Shown piece by piece: positions 1 through 7,627 of a DNA stretch of 32,525 nucleotides. The stretch's first letter is position 1, and every line of letters starts with the position of its first letter. Source of the DNA: a bacterium (GTDB lineage Bacteria > Armatimonadota > Zipacnadia > Zipacnadales > UBA11051). The notes below the pieces were generated by a model, which worked only from the letters and a program-made list of their open reading frames with translations, did no database searches and was not told the DNA's origin. Where the stretch lies: the NCBI GenBank assembly GCA_030604405.1, contig JAUVVY010000013.1, positions 67,267 through 99,791 of the forward strand, in the 5' to 3' direction. The position numbers and the translations under genes were made by a program.

Positions 1-742
1 CCGCGATGACGTTTTCGGCCTGCGTATCGAGCCAGAACGCTGCGCTATAATCGCGCCCGCCGCTGTACTGCTTGACGACCAGTTCGCCGATGTGTGCGGC
101 GACCTTCCAGTGCACGTCGCGCAGCTCGTCTCCCGGCTCGTGGGGACGTATGCCCGTGGTATCACCACGCCGCTGCTGCCGTGAGGCCGTCTGCAGCCTG
201 GCGTGTGCGGACAGCATGTTGGTGACATCCTCCCGGGAGATGGCGACCGTCTGTGGCAGGCAGAGGAAGGAAACAGAACCGGCAGGCGGGCCAGGACGAT
301 TGAACATGCCGAGCGGGTCGCCGCCGAGAACACGCGGCGCATCGATCTTGTATTCGCCCCGAAGAGTAGCAGTGATCGTACCGACGCTGTACACGCTCTG
401 GCCGGCCGAAAGCCCGGGCATGGGAAACAGGTAAGAGGATTGCACAGTGGGGACAGTCAGGTTTGTCAGCTCGACTGTTACCGGGACAGCGGGACGTGGG
501 ATGATGCCGACGTTGGCCAGCTCTATTTCGACCTCGGCCTTTCGCCCGGACCAGACGATGCCCGGTTTCACATCCAACTTCAAGGCCAGGCCAGCCGCAG
601 CCATGCGCGATATGACATAGCAGCCCAGGATACAGGCCAGACATACCGCAGACATGACATAGAGCGCGGGGGCCTCATTCATGCTGCCGGCCAGATAGAA
701 CAGCACGGCAGCGCCCGAAAACAGCTTGAAGTTACGAGACAT
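1..742 (-). CDS. DUF58 domain protein, C-terminus cut off by window edge
   Basis: The first 247 codons are visible and the 3' end lies outside the window. Two hydrophobic segments near residues 8-20 and 26-45 should anchor the protein in the membrane. A beta-rich stretch follows at about 55-165. The DUF58 signature is at residues 199-213: an R-P-x-x-P-G-D core, then R-D-V-H-W-K, followed by a G-E-L-V-V-K stretch. DUF58 proteins are usually encoded next to MoxR ATPases and are thought to act with them in envelope or complex assembly; their biochemistry is poorly known. The ATG at 742 lies only 10 bases after the MoxR stop, so the two genes are almost certainly cotranscribed. No codon in the visible part is disrupted. 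Confidence 0.88.
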   Translation of the reverse strand, partial: MSRNFKLFSGAAVLFYLAGSMNEAPALYVMSAVCLACILGCYVISRMAAAGLALKLDVKPGIVWSGRKAEVEIELANVGIIPRPAVPVTVELTNLTVPTVQSSYLFPMPGLSAGQSVYSVGTITATLRGEYKIDAPRVLGGDPLGMFNRPGPPAGSVSFLCLPQTVAISREDVTNMLSAHARLQTASRQQRRGDTTGIRPHEPGDELRDVHWKVAAHIGELVVKQYSGGRDYSAAFWLDTQAENVIA

Positions 743-752
743 CGTTCAGCTC

Positions 753-1709
753 TTAAACTGGCACGGCGACTTCATTGACTATGTTGTTGACAATATCGGC
801 AGTATGGGTGTCGCCCAGCCGGGCCTGTGGCGCGAGTAACATGCGGTGTGCCAGGGCGCTCACCGCCAGCCGCTTGATGTCATCCGGGCTGACAAAGTCG
901 CGTCCCTGCAGCGTCGCCAGCGCCTGGCCGGTGCGCACCAGTGCCAGCGTGCCACGGGGGCTGGCGCCCAGTTGCAGTTGCTCAGACTCGCGGGTGCGCC
1001 CCACGATCTCCAGTATATAGTCATATACCGCCTCATCAACGTGGCACGAGGCGGTGACACTCTGCAGCCGAAGAACATCGGCGGGCTCGCAAACCGCCTG
1101 TAAGTCGTCAATCGGATGGCCCTCGAGTTGGGTCTTGACCACAGCTTTCTCGTCGGGAGCCGAGGGATAGCCGATGCTGATCTTCATCATGAAGCGGTCA
1201 AGCTGCGACTCAGGCAGGACATAGACCCCCTCATATTCGACCGGATTCTCCGTGGCGATCACCGCGAACGGCTGGGGCAAGGGATAGGTTTCGCCGTCAG
1301 CAGTGACCTGCCGCTCCTCCATGCCTTCCAGTAGCGCCGACTGCGTGCGCGGATTGGCGCGATTGATCTCATCAGCCAGCAGCACATTGGCAAAGACCGG
1401 GCCCTTACGGAATCGGAAGCTGGCGGTTCGCTGGTCATATATGGATACACCGGTAACATCGGATGGCATCAGGTCGGGGGTAAACTGGATGCGCGCAAAG
1501 TTGCCGCCGATGCTAAGCGCGAGAGCTTTGGCCAGCATGGTCTTACCGACTCCGGGGACATCTTCCAGCAGAATATGACCATTGGCCAGCAGAGCGACGA
1601 GGATTTCCTCGATCACTCCACGCTTCCCGATGATGACATTCTCAATGTTTTGCAGGATGCGCATACAGACCTGGTGGGCCTGCTCAAAGCCGCTCTCGCT
1701 CATGTTCAT
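753..1709 (-). CDS. MoxR-family AAA+ ATPase
   Basis: A 318-residue AAA+ ATPase of normal MoxR length. Visible motifs are Walker A (E-D-V-P-G-V-G-K-T, residues 49-57), Walker B (L-L-A-D-E-I-N-R, 110-117), sensor 1 with the MoxR-typical A-T-E-N-P (152-156), L-P-E-S-Q-L-D-R-F (165-173), and a late G-A-S-P-R-G sensor 2 region. MoxR ATPases act as chaperone-like factors, often with a DUF58 protein and VWA-domain partners encoded alongside. Here the DUF58 gene follows after 10 bases. A good promoter lies about 50 bases upstream (1760-1788). ATG at 1709 is used; a second ATG two codons later is also possible. Confidence 0.95.
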   Translation of the reverse strand: MNMSESGFEQAHQVCMRILQNIENVIIGKRGVIEEILVALLANGHILLEDVPGVGKTMLAKALALSIGGNFARIQFTPDLMPSDVTGVSIYDQRTASFRFRKGPVFANVLLADEINRANPRTQSALLEGMEERQVTADGETYPLPQPFAVIATENPVEYEGVYVLPESQLDRFMMKISIGYPSAPDEKAVVKTQLEGHPIDDLQAVCEPADVLRLQSVTASCHVDEAVYDYILEIVGRTRESEQLQLGASPRGTLALVRTGQALATLQGRDFVSPDDIKRLAVSALAHRMLLAPQARLGDTHTADIVNNIVNEVAVPV

Positions 1710-1759
1710 TGCCTCGTCTGGAGTATGCGCGCTCAGCCGGGCGTCCTGTTCTCGACAAT

Positions 1760-1788
1760 ATAATATGACAAATGCCTGGCACGGTCAA
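1760..1788 (-). promoter_or_regulatory. Sigma70-type promoter of moxR-DUF58
   Basis: On the minus strand TTGACC is at 1788-1783 and TATTAT at 1765-1760, with a 17-base spacer. The -10 box ends about 50 bases before the MoxR start codon. Confidence 0.65.
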
Positions 1789-1861
1789 TCTAACTCTTCG
1801 CTACCACTTCTGGTGATGGCCTGTTGTGGCAGGCCTTTTGTGCGGCTGCGCAACGGCGCAA

Positions 1862-1897
1862 AAAAGACGGGGACGGCACCTGGCAGGCGCCGTCCCC
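1862..1897 (-). terminator. Intrinsic terminator / REP-like hairpin after the 2056-2412 gene
   Basis: Arms 1869-1880 and 1886-1897 pair over 12 bases with one wobble (GGGGACGGC start) and a 5-base loop. On the minus strand the stem is followed by GTC and a run of six T. It lies 160 bases beyond the stop of the small exported gene. The GGGGACGGCACC arm resembles palindromic repeats that I recall as dispersed in several bacterial groups, so it could be a mobile REP-like unit serving as a terminator. Confidence 0.7.
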
Positions 1898-2055
1898 ACG
1901 GAGGGTGGATGGCTGTTGCTGTGAGCTCCACGGCAGGTTACGCCGTGAACTACAGATTGTATGTCGGCATAGTGGTCTTTCTGCAACTGCTACGGTTACC
2001 GTTGACTACTGCTAGCACTTATACTGTAGAATGGCTGGCGATCTCTGCACCCTCG

Positions 2056-2412
2056 TCAGTAGTGGTTTTCATAGCGACTACCGCGGCCCCTGCGCGTATC
2101 ATCGCTTCCATAGCCGCGGCCGGTGTTTCTCTCGTCGCCGCGCCTGCTGTTATTGCTGCCGTAGTTTCGAGAATCCGAGGGACGGTAGATCATCATGTTC
2201 TGACCTGGGAGGGCTTGGCCACCGAAGATCTCTGCTGCGAGTGTGGCGTCCATGTACTTGAGTTGAATAAAGGCTATGTACAGTGTCTGACCATCTGCGG
2301 TTTCGCCGACCTTCACGTACTTGATGGTGCGGGTCGGGCTGGCGTTGGCAGCTACGGCTGCAGCTACCAGGAGCACTGCTGTTGCCAAAGTTACCAGCAT
2401 GATTCGTCGCAT
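2056..2412 (-). CDS. Small exported protein with Arg/Gly/Tyr-rich tail
   Basis: 118 residues from the ATG at 2412, chosen because CTGAGGAGGAG precedes it; the open frame runs 43 codons further upstream, but without a ribosome site or the signal peptide at its end. Residues 1-24 form a signal peptide (basic M-R-R, hydrophobic core, A-N-A-S cleavage region). The middle part contains Q-L-K-Y-M-D-A-T-L-A-A-E-I-F-G, which loosely resembles the beta-alpha motif of secretin N-domains (phi-L-K-Y-x-x-A). The last 45 residues are rich in R, G, S, N and Y and probably disordered. I do not recognise a family. The tail resembles that of the exported protein at 24697-25194. A terminator follows at 1862-1897. 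Confidence 0.7.
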   Translation of the reverse strand: MRRIMLVTLATAVLLVAAAVAANASPTRTIKYVKVGETADGQTLYIAFIQLKYMDATLAAEIFGGQALPGQNMMIYRPSDSRNYGSNNSRRGDERNTGRGYGSDDTRRGRGSRYENHY

Positions 2413-2611
2413 ATATTTGCTCCTCCTCAGGTCTGCTTGCTGCCAGAAAGTCTCGGAGAGGGCGGCAGCCGGGCTCAATTGGAAGGGAGGGAGGGTTGAA
2501 CCTTCCACGAATGGCTTACTACCCGCCCTCTCCACGTTCATGTATTAGACGCGGTAGTAGTTAGAAAAGTTCAATGCCTCTGAAAAGAATTCTCACCATC
2601 TGCCGCCCGAA

Positions 2612-2641
2612 TTGTCGGAAAACGCCGCCAGGTGCTATAAT
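2612..2641 (+). promoter_or_regulatory. Candidate promoter of mtaD-miaA-hfq
   Basis: TTGTCG at 2612-2617 and a perfect TATAAT at 2636-2641 are 18 bases apart. The -10 box is about 43 bases before the mtaD start. Confidence 0.55.
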
Positions 2642-2684
2642 GAGCGGCAAATTGGTCCAGGTACATTTATTTCGGAGTTGATGT

Positions 2685-3980
2685 ATGCCAAGCTTGCGAG
2701 TGTACAACGCCATCGTTTTGACCATGGTTTCCGGCGACGAGCCCATATCGCCGGCGGAACTTGTCAGTGCGGACGGGCAGATTGAGTATGTCGGACCCCA
2801 GAGAGCGGATATTGAAGAGAGCTATGATGAGACCATTGACGCCGGCGGGGGAGTGCTGCTGCCCGGGCTTGTCAACGCCCACACGCACCTGGCGATGACG
2901 CTTATGCGCGGTTATGCCGATGACATGCCCCTGCAGGAGTGGCTGACGACCAAGATATGGCCCACTGAGGCGAAGCTGCAGGAGCAAGACGTCTATTGGG
3001 GGGCGATGCTGGGGATCCTGGAAATGCTGCGGGCGGGCATAACCTGCTTTTGCGACATGTACCACTTCTTCAACGCAGGCACCAGGGCTGCCATAGACGG
3101 TGGCATTCGCGCTCTGCCTTCCGGGGTACTGCTGAGCTTTGCCGACAAAATCTACAATGTGGAGCAGGCTGTGGAATTCGCTCTGGAGGTGCGCAAGAAT
3201 GCTCCTTCGCGCATCGTGCCCATGCTGGGCCCGCATGCGCCGTATTCGTGTACCGATGAGATGTTGCGGCAAGCCGCCGCTGCTGCCGCCGAGCATGGCC
3301 TTGGCATTCACATACACCTGTCAGAGACCGCCGACGAGGTGCAGCAGGTGCTGGATGCGACCGGCATGAGGCCGGTGGCGTATCTGGACAAGCTCGGCCT
3401 CCTGGACAATCATGTCACCGCCGCCCACTGCGTGCACGTGGACGATGCTGAGCTCGAGATGCTGGCCGACAAGCAGGTCGGTATCGTACACTGCCCGACC
3501 AGCAACATGAAGCTGGCTTCGGGATTTGCGCCGGTGTTGAAGATGTTGGCTGCAGGTGCGTGTGTGGGCCTGGGTACGGACGGTGCGGCTTCCAACAATC
3601 GCCTGGACATGCTGCAGGAGGCGCGAATGGCCGCGCTGGAACACAAGGCCCACAGCGGCGACCCGGGCGTGGTGAAGGCCGAAGAAGCGTTGCGCATGGC
3701 CACGGTCGGCTCTGCCCGGGCGGTGGGGCTGGGCGACCGGGTCGGCATGTTGCAGGTCGGCAAGCGGGCCGATTTTACGATGATCTCGCTGCAGGAGGCC
3801 CATAACCAGCCGCTACACAACCTGTACTCACAGCTAGTCTACGCCGCCGAGGCCGCCGATGTGGTATGTACCGCAGTGGACGGCGTGGTGCTTTATCGCG
3901 ATGGAGTTTACCCTCATTTGGACGCCAAGCACATCATCGCGCGGGCCAACGAGTGCGCCCACCGCCTGGTTAACTCGTAG
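2685..3980 (+). CDS. mtaD: 5'-methylthioadenosine / S-adenosylhomocysteine deaminase
   Basis: A 431-residue amidohydrolase-superfamily enzyme that removes the 6-amino group of methylthioadenosine or S-adenosylhomocysteine, giving the inosine analogues. Metal and catalytic residues are all visible: N-A-H-T-H (H66, H68), G-P-H-A-P-Y (H184), H-L-S-E-T (H211, E214), A-A-H-C (H248) and L-G-T-D-G-A-A-S-N-N (D299), the last being typical of the MtaD/SsnA/TrzN group. ATG at 2685 is preceded by GGAG; an out-of-frame ATG lies at 2681. It heads an apparent operon with miaA (8 bases downstream) and hfq. The MTAP/PNP-family enzyme at 16837-17583 could use its product. Substrate preference among MTA, SAH and adenosine cannot be read from sequence. 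Confidence 0.9.
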   Translation: MPSLRVYNAIVLTMVSGDEPISPAELVSADGQIEYVGPQRADIEESYDETIDAGGGVLLPGLVNAHTHLAMTLMRGYADDMPLQEWLTTKIWPTEAKLQEQDVYWGAMLGILEMLRAGITCFCDMYHFFNAGTRAAIDGGIRALPSGVLLSFADKIYNVEQAVEFALEVRKNAPSRIVPMLGPHAPYSCTDEMLRQAAAAAAEHGLGIHIHLSETADEVQQVLDATGMRPVAYLDKLGLLDNHVTAAHCVHVDDAELEMLADKQVGIVHCPTSNMKLASGFAPVLKMLAAGACVGLGTDGAASNNRLDMLQEARMAALEHKAHSGDPGVVKAEEALRMATVGSARAVGLGDRVGMLQVGKRADFTMISLQEAHNQPLHNLYSQLVYAAEAADVVCTAVDGVVLYRDGVYPHLDAKHIIARANECAHRLVNS

Positions 3981-3988
3981 TAGGAGAA

Positions 3989-5008
3989 ATGGAAGAAGGC
4001 TCTGCCCCCTTTTCCCCAGGGAGTCTGCCAATTAGCCACCACAGTTCGATAGAGAACGCAAATGCCCCAATCCCGCTCTTGGTAATAGCGGGGCCGACGG
4101 CTTGTGGTAAGACCGAGGCGGCGCTGCGGGTCGCTGAGGCGGTGTCGGCGGAGATAGTGTCAGCCGATTCGATGCAAATCTATAAGTACATGGACATCGG
4201 CACTGCCAAACCGACACCGCAGCAGCGCGCGCAGGTGCCGATGCACCTGGTGGACTTTGCTGACCCGCACCGGCCGTACACCGTGGCTGATTTTCAACGT
4301 CAGGCGGGGGAGGCGATTGTTGATATCCACGGGCGCGGGCGGTTACCGGTTCTGTGCGGCGGCACCGGACTTTACATCCGCGCAGTACTGCAGCATTTGG
4401 ACTTCCCGCCTGATGCTGGCCCTCAGCAGGAGCAGATCTGTGCGCGCCTGCAGGCGGAGGCCGAGGCCGATGGCAGTCCGGCGCTGCACCGGCGATTGGC
4501 GGAGCTGGACCCGGCGGCGGCGCGGAAAATCGAGCCAAACGATACGAGAAGGATCGTGCGCGCTCTGGAGGTCATCGAGACCACTGGGGAGCTGTTCTCT
4601 GCACAGCAGCGGATTGACGAGACACCGGCGGTGGATTATAATTCAAGATGCTTCGTTCTCACACGGCCGCGCAGCCAGCTTTACGCTGCAATTGAGCGCC
4701 GGGTGGACGAAATGCTGCAGATGGGGTGGCTGGCGGAGGTCGAGGGCCTGCGACAGCGGGGCTGCAGCCGACAGGATCAAGCCATGCAGGCCATCGGCTA
4801 CCGGCATTTGCTCGCGCACCTTGAAGGCCAGGCCGGCTACGAGGAAACTGTACGCTTGATCGAGCGCGACACGCGCCGTTTCGCCAAGCGCCAGTTGACG
4901 TGGTTCAGAGCCGATGCCTTTGAATGGCTGGAATGGGCCACGCCGCACGGATTTGAAGATCGCGTAGAGCGAATAGTCCAGGGTGCTAAGCGCCTATATC
5001 GCCCATAA
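3989..5008 (+). CDS. miaA: tRNA dimethylallyltransferase
   Basis: Transfers a dimethylallyl group to N6 of A37 in tRNAs that read UNN codons. P-loop G-P-T-A-C-G-K-T is at residues 35-42, D-S-M-Q-I-Y at 60-65 and G-G-T-G-L-Y at 124-129; A-I-G-Y-R and a late R-x-F-A-K-R-Q-x-T-W-F match the family. At 339 residues it has about 28 extra N-terminal residues before the core compared with most homologues. ATG at 3989 follows AGGAG by only two bases, which is tight; no better start exists before the P-loop. miaA-hfq is a common gene pair, and hfq follows here after 15 bases. Confidence 0.95.
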   Translation: MEEGSAPFSPGSLPISHHSSIENANAPIPLLVIAGPTACGKTEAALRVAEAVSAEIVSADSMQIYKYMDIGTAKPTPQQRAQVPMHLVDFADPHRPYTVADFQRQAGEAIVDIHGRGRLPVLCGGTGLYIRAVLQHLDFPPDAGPQQEQICARLQAEAEADGSPALHRRLAELDPAAARKIEPNDTRRIVRALEVIETTGELFSAQQRIDETPAVDYNSRCFVLTRPRSQLYAAIERRVDEMLQMGWLAEVEGLRQRGCSRQDQAMQAIGYRHLLAHLEGQAGYEETVRLIERDTRRFAKRQLTWFRADAFEWLEWATPHGFEDRVERIVQGAKRLYRP

Positions 5009-5023
5009 GCAGGTGAAGAAGCC

Positions 5024-5242
5024 GTGCCGAAATCCAAAGACAGTATCCAGGACCGCTATCTGCAGGGCATAAAGGACCAGGGCGTGACGGTGCGAATTGT
5101 GATGACCAACGGCAAACAGCTCACTGGGACGGTTGTCGGCTTCGATACATTCACGATACTGATATCCGCCGGCGGCGTCGAAGTCATGGTATATAAAAGT
5201 GCGGTCGCTGTGATCGGGCCCGTCGGACCCGAGAAGGCCTAA
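5024..5242 (+). CDS. hfq: RNA chaperone Hfq
   Basis: A 72-residue Sm-like protein forming a hexamer that pairs small RNAs with mRNAs. It starts with GTG after AGGTGA. The N-terminal S-I-Q-D-R-Y-L-Q matches the family's Q-D-x-F-L-N element. The Sm1 motif is N-G-K-Q-L-T-G-T-V-V-G-F-D-T-F-T-I-L. The Sm2 motif reads V-Y-K-S-A where most Hfq have Y-K-H-A, so the conserved His of the proximal uridine pocket (H57 in E. coli) is Ser. There is no long C-terminal tail. A strong terminator follows at 5278-5311, making hfq the last gene of the mtaD-miaA-hfq unit. Confidence 0.93.
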   Translation: MPKSKDSIQDRYLQGIKDQGVTVRIVMTNGKQLTGTVVGFDTFTILISAGGVEVMVYKSAVAVIGPVGPEKA

Positions 5243-5277
5243 GCGACACACAGCCTCTCCAGGGACTTCCGAGACGA

Positions 5278-5311
5278 GCACGATAGGCCAAGTGCCTGTC
5301 GTGCATTTTTA
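5278..5311 (+). terminator. Intrinsic terminator after hfq
   Basis: Arms 5278-5288 and 5294-5304 pair over 11 bases (GCACGATAGGC with GCCTGTCGTGC, one G-T wobble) around a 5-base loop, followed by ATTTTTATA. It separates the hfq operon from dapF. Confidence 0.9.
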
Positions 5312-5329
5312 TAAGCAGCAGACGGGACG

Positions 5330-6205
5330 GTGTTGACCTTGCAGTTCACCAAGATGCACGGGCTGGGCAATGATTACATCTACATTGACGCTATCAGCCA
5401 GGACCTGAGCGGCTACGATCTGGAGAAGCTTGCTGTCGTGCTCTCTGACAGGCATTTCGGAATCGGCGGCGACGGCATTATTCTGATTGCGCCATCCCAG
5501 CACCACGATTTCACCATGCGCATATTCAATCCCGATGGCAGCGAGGCCGAAATGTGCGGAAACGGCATCCGCGCCTTCGCCAAGTACGTCTATGAACGCG
5601 GCCTCACGGACAAGGTCACCCTCAGTATAGAGACCGGAGCCGGGACAATCAGGCCATCGCTGCAGGTGCAGGAGGGCGTGGTCTCGCTAGTGCGGGTGGA
5701 TATGGGCCCGCCGAGGCTGAAAAGGTCTGAGATACCCATGGCCGGTGAGCCGGCGGACGGCCCCGTCAGCGGCGAGCAACTGACCGTCGGGGACGAGACG
5801 TTTGTGATAACCTGCGTCTCGATGGGCAATCCACACTGTGTGGTATTTGTGGACGAGATAACCGACGAATTGGTGCTGGGATATGGCCCGCAAATCGAGA
5901 ACCATTCGGCCTTCCCCCGGCGGATCAACGTAGAGTTTGTGCAGATACTTGGAGCACACGAGGCACGGATGCGGGTCTGGGAGCGAGGCACCGGCGAGAC
6001 GCTGGCCTGTGGCACCGGGGCGTCTGCCGGCACGGTGGCTGCGATACTCAACGGCCACTGCACCGAGGCTGTGACCATGCACCTGCTCGGCGGCGACCTG
6101 GGAATTGAGTGGCGCGAGGGCGAGAGTGTGTTCTTGACCGGGCCGGCCGCCGAGACTTTCAGCGGCACTGTGCACCCATCACTGCTCCGCCAGGCCGAAG
6201 CATGA
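5330..6205 (+). CDS. dapF: Diaminopimelate epimerase
   Basis: Converts LL-diaminopimelate to the meso form for lysine and peptidoglycan. Both catalytic cysteines are present: C76 in E-M-C-G-N-G-I-R and C227 in A-C-G-T-G-A-S-A; F-T-K-M-H-G-L-G-N-D-Y at the N-terminus is also diagnostic. Length is 291 residues, slightly above the usual 270-280. I take the GTG at 5330; TTG at 5333 or 5339 are alternatives because the ribosome site (GGGACGG) is weak and close. It sits just after the hfq terminator and before dapL, the enzyme for the preceding step. A repeat element at 6259-6317 separates the two. Confidence 0.95.
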   Translation: MLTLQFTKMHGLGNDYIYIDAISQDLSGYDLEKLAVVLSDRHFGIGGDGIILIAPSQHHDFTMRIFNPDGSEAEMCGNGIRAFAKYVYERGLTDKVTLSIETGAGTIRPSLQVQEGVVSLVRVDMGPPRLKRSEIPMAGEPADGPVSGEQLTVGDETFVITCVSMGNPHCVVFVDEITDELVLGYGPQIENHSAFPRRINVEFVQILGAHEARMRVWERGTGETLACGTGASAGTVAAILNGHCTEAVTMHLLGGDLGIEWREGESVFLTGPAAETFSGTVHPSLLRQAEA

Positions 6206-6258
6206 CTCTGGTCACAAGCCAGAGCCTATTCCATGCAGGAACATCCATTATCGCGTAG

Positions 6259-6317
6259 GTCGGGCTTTCCGGTTCGACAGGCTCACCGCCCTGAGCGAAG
6301 TCGAAGGGCAGCCCGAC
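6259..6317 (+). repeat. Nested palindromic repeat (TTCGAC family)
   Basis: Three nested inverted arms: GTCGGGCT / AGCCCGAC (6259-6266 with 6310-6317), TTCGAC / GTCGAA (6273-6278 with 6300-6305) and GCTCA / TGAGC (6281-6285 with 6292-6296). The two inner stems recur at 11919-11969 and 14133-14165, and a related long-arm version is at about 25305-25350. Confidence 0.8.
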
Positions 6318-6391
6318 ACCATAAATGCATAACTCGACTTCCAGAAAGAGATTCGCTGAGCAAAGCATCAAGCAACGAGGAGGAGGGTAGC

Positions 6392-7585
6392 GTGGACTTA
6401 CCGTGGGCCCAGAGATTGCAGCGCATACCACCGTATCCGTTCCGGGAGATCGCCCAGATCAAGGCGAAAATGCTGGCCGAGGGCAATGAGCCAATTGACT
6501 TCGGCATCGGCGACCCCGACATGCCGACACCTGACTACGTCATCGAGGCGCTATACGAGGGCGCTAGAGACCCGGCCACTCATCCCTATGACGAGAGCGG
6601 GTTCGGGACCCCGGAATTCAAGCAAGCGGTTTCGGACTTCATGAGCAAGCGGTTCGGCGTGCAGGTTAGCCCTGACGGCGAGATCCAGAGCACGATCGGC
6701 TGCAAAGAGGCGCTGGCGCACATCGCTTGGGCCTACATTGACCCCGGCGACATCGTGCTGGTGCCCGATCCGGCGTATTCGGTCTATAAGGTGCAGACCG
6801 CCTGGTGTGGCGGAGCGCCGTTCCCCATGCCGCTTCTGGTCGAGAATGGCTTCTTGCCGGATCTGGATGCCGTTCCCGCACCGGTCAGTAAGGCGGCCAA
6901 GATGATGTTTCTCAACTATCCCAACAACCCCACCGGCGCGGTGGCTGAGTTGGACTTTTTTGCAGACGCCGTCAGGTTTGCCCAGGACAATGAGATACTG
7001 ATAGTTCACGACTGCGCGTATTCGGAAGTATGTTATGACGGCTACGAGACGCACAGTATTCTTGAGGTTGACGGCGCGAAGGACGTGGCCATCGAGATGC
7101 ATTCGTTCTCGAAGACCTTCAATATGACCGGCTGGCGGGTGGCGTGGGCCTGTGGCGGCGCGCCGTTTGTCGAGGCCCTGTCCAAGGCCAAGAGCAATGT
7201 TGACTCCGGGACATTCATGGCGATCCAGCGCGCAGGAATCGCGGCCCTGGCAGGCTATGACGACTTCATTGTCGGCTTACGAGCCGAGTACCAGAAGCGC
7301 CGCGATGCCCTCGTTGACGGGCTCAACTCGCTGGGCTGGAATATAGAGCCACCCAAGGCAGCTTTCTATGTGTGGGTGCCAATTCCGAGAAATTACCTCA
7401 CCGCTGACCAGTTCGCCAGGGACCTGCTGGCCGAGTGCGGAGTGCTGGTGACTTCGGGCGCGGTCTATGGCTCCTATGGCGAGGGCTTTGTGCGCTTTGC
7501 GCTGACGATCAAAGGCGAGGACAAGCTGGCGCAGATCAGCGAGGCCATACAGAGCATCGGCGACAATCTGGAAATATCCTGGTAA
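6392..7585 (+). CDS. dapL: LL-diaminopimelate aminotransferase
   Basis: A 397-residue fold-type I PLP aminotransferase that makes LL-diaminopimelate directly from tetrahydrodipicolinate, bypassing the acylated DapD/C/E steps. Visible are N-terminal F-G-I-G-D-P-D-M-P-T-P, Y-P-N-N-P-T-G (176-182), the V-H-D-C-A-Y-S-E loop with the PLP-contacting Asp (207) and Tyr (210), and S-F-S-K-T-F-N-M-T-G-W-R with Schiff-base K241. I start at GTG 6392 because GAGGAGGAGGG lies just before it; the open frame continues upstream through the repeat at 6259-6317, which is not coding. Placement after dapF supports DapL over a general aspartate-type aminotransferase. Confidence 0.87.
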   Translation: MDLPWAQRLQRIPPYPFREIAQIKAKMLAEGNEPIDFGIGDPDMPTPDYVIEALYEGARDPATHPYDESGFGTPEFKQAVSDFMSKRFGVQVSPDGEIQSTIGCKEALAHIAWAYIDPGDIVLVPDPAYSVYKVQTAWCGGAPFPMPLLVENGFLPDLDAVPAPVSKAAKMMFLNYPNNPTGAVAELDFFADAVRFAQDNEILIVHDCAYSEVCYDGYETHSILEVDGAKDVAIEMHSFSKTFNMTGWRVAWACGGAPFVEALSKAKSNVDSGTFMAIQRAGIAALAGYDDFIVGLRAEYQKRRDALVDGLNSLGWNIEPPKAAFYVWVPIPRNYLTADQFARDLLAECGVLVTSGAVYGSYGEGFVRFALTIKGEDKLAQISEAIQSIGDNLEISW

Positions 7586-7627
7586 GCGCGGGCCGCCGCG
7601 GCGGATCAGCGCAGTTGGTGATTTACT

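Larger units (their letters stand above)
1710..2055. other. Gene-free stretch with MoxR promoter and a minus-strand terminator
   Basis: These 346 bases hold the promoter of the moxR-DUF58 unit at 1760-1788 and, at 1862-1897, a strong hairpin with a T-run on the minus strand that should end transcription of the gene at 2056-2412. A smaller hairpin, GGCCTG / CAGGCC with a TTTT tail on plus, is at 1818-1839. No convincing gene lies here; plus-strand open frames lack a ribosome site and family resemblance. Confidence 0.6.

Noticed and set aside
1582-2499. A 305-codon plus-strand frame over the MoxR start and the small exported gene
   Set aside because: It runs through the moxR promoter and the minus-strand terminator, and overlaps genes with clear motifs; no ribosome site.
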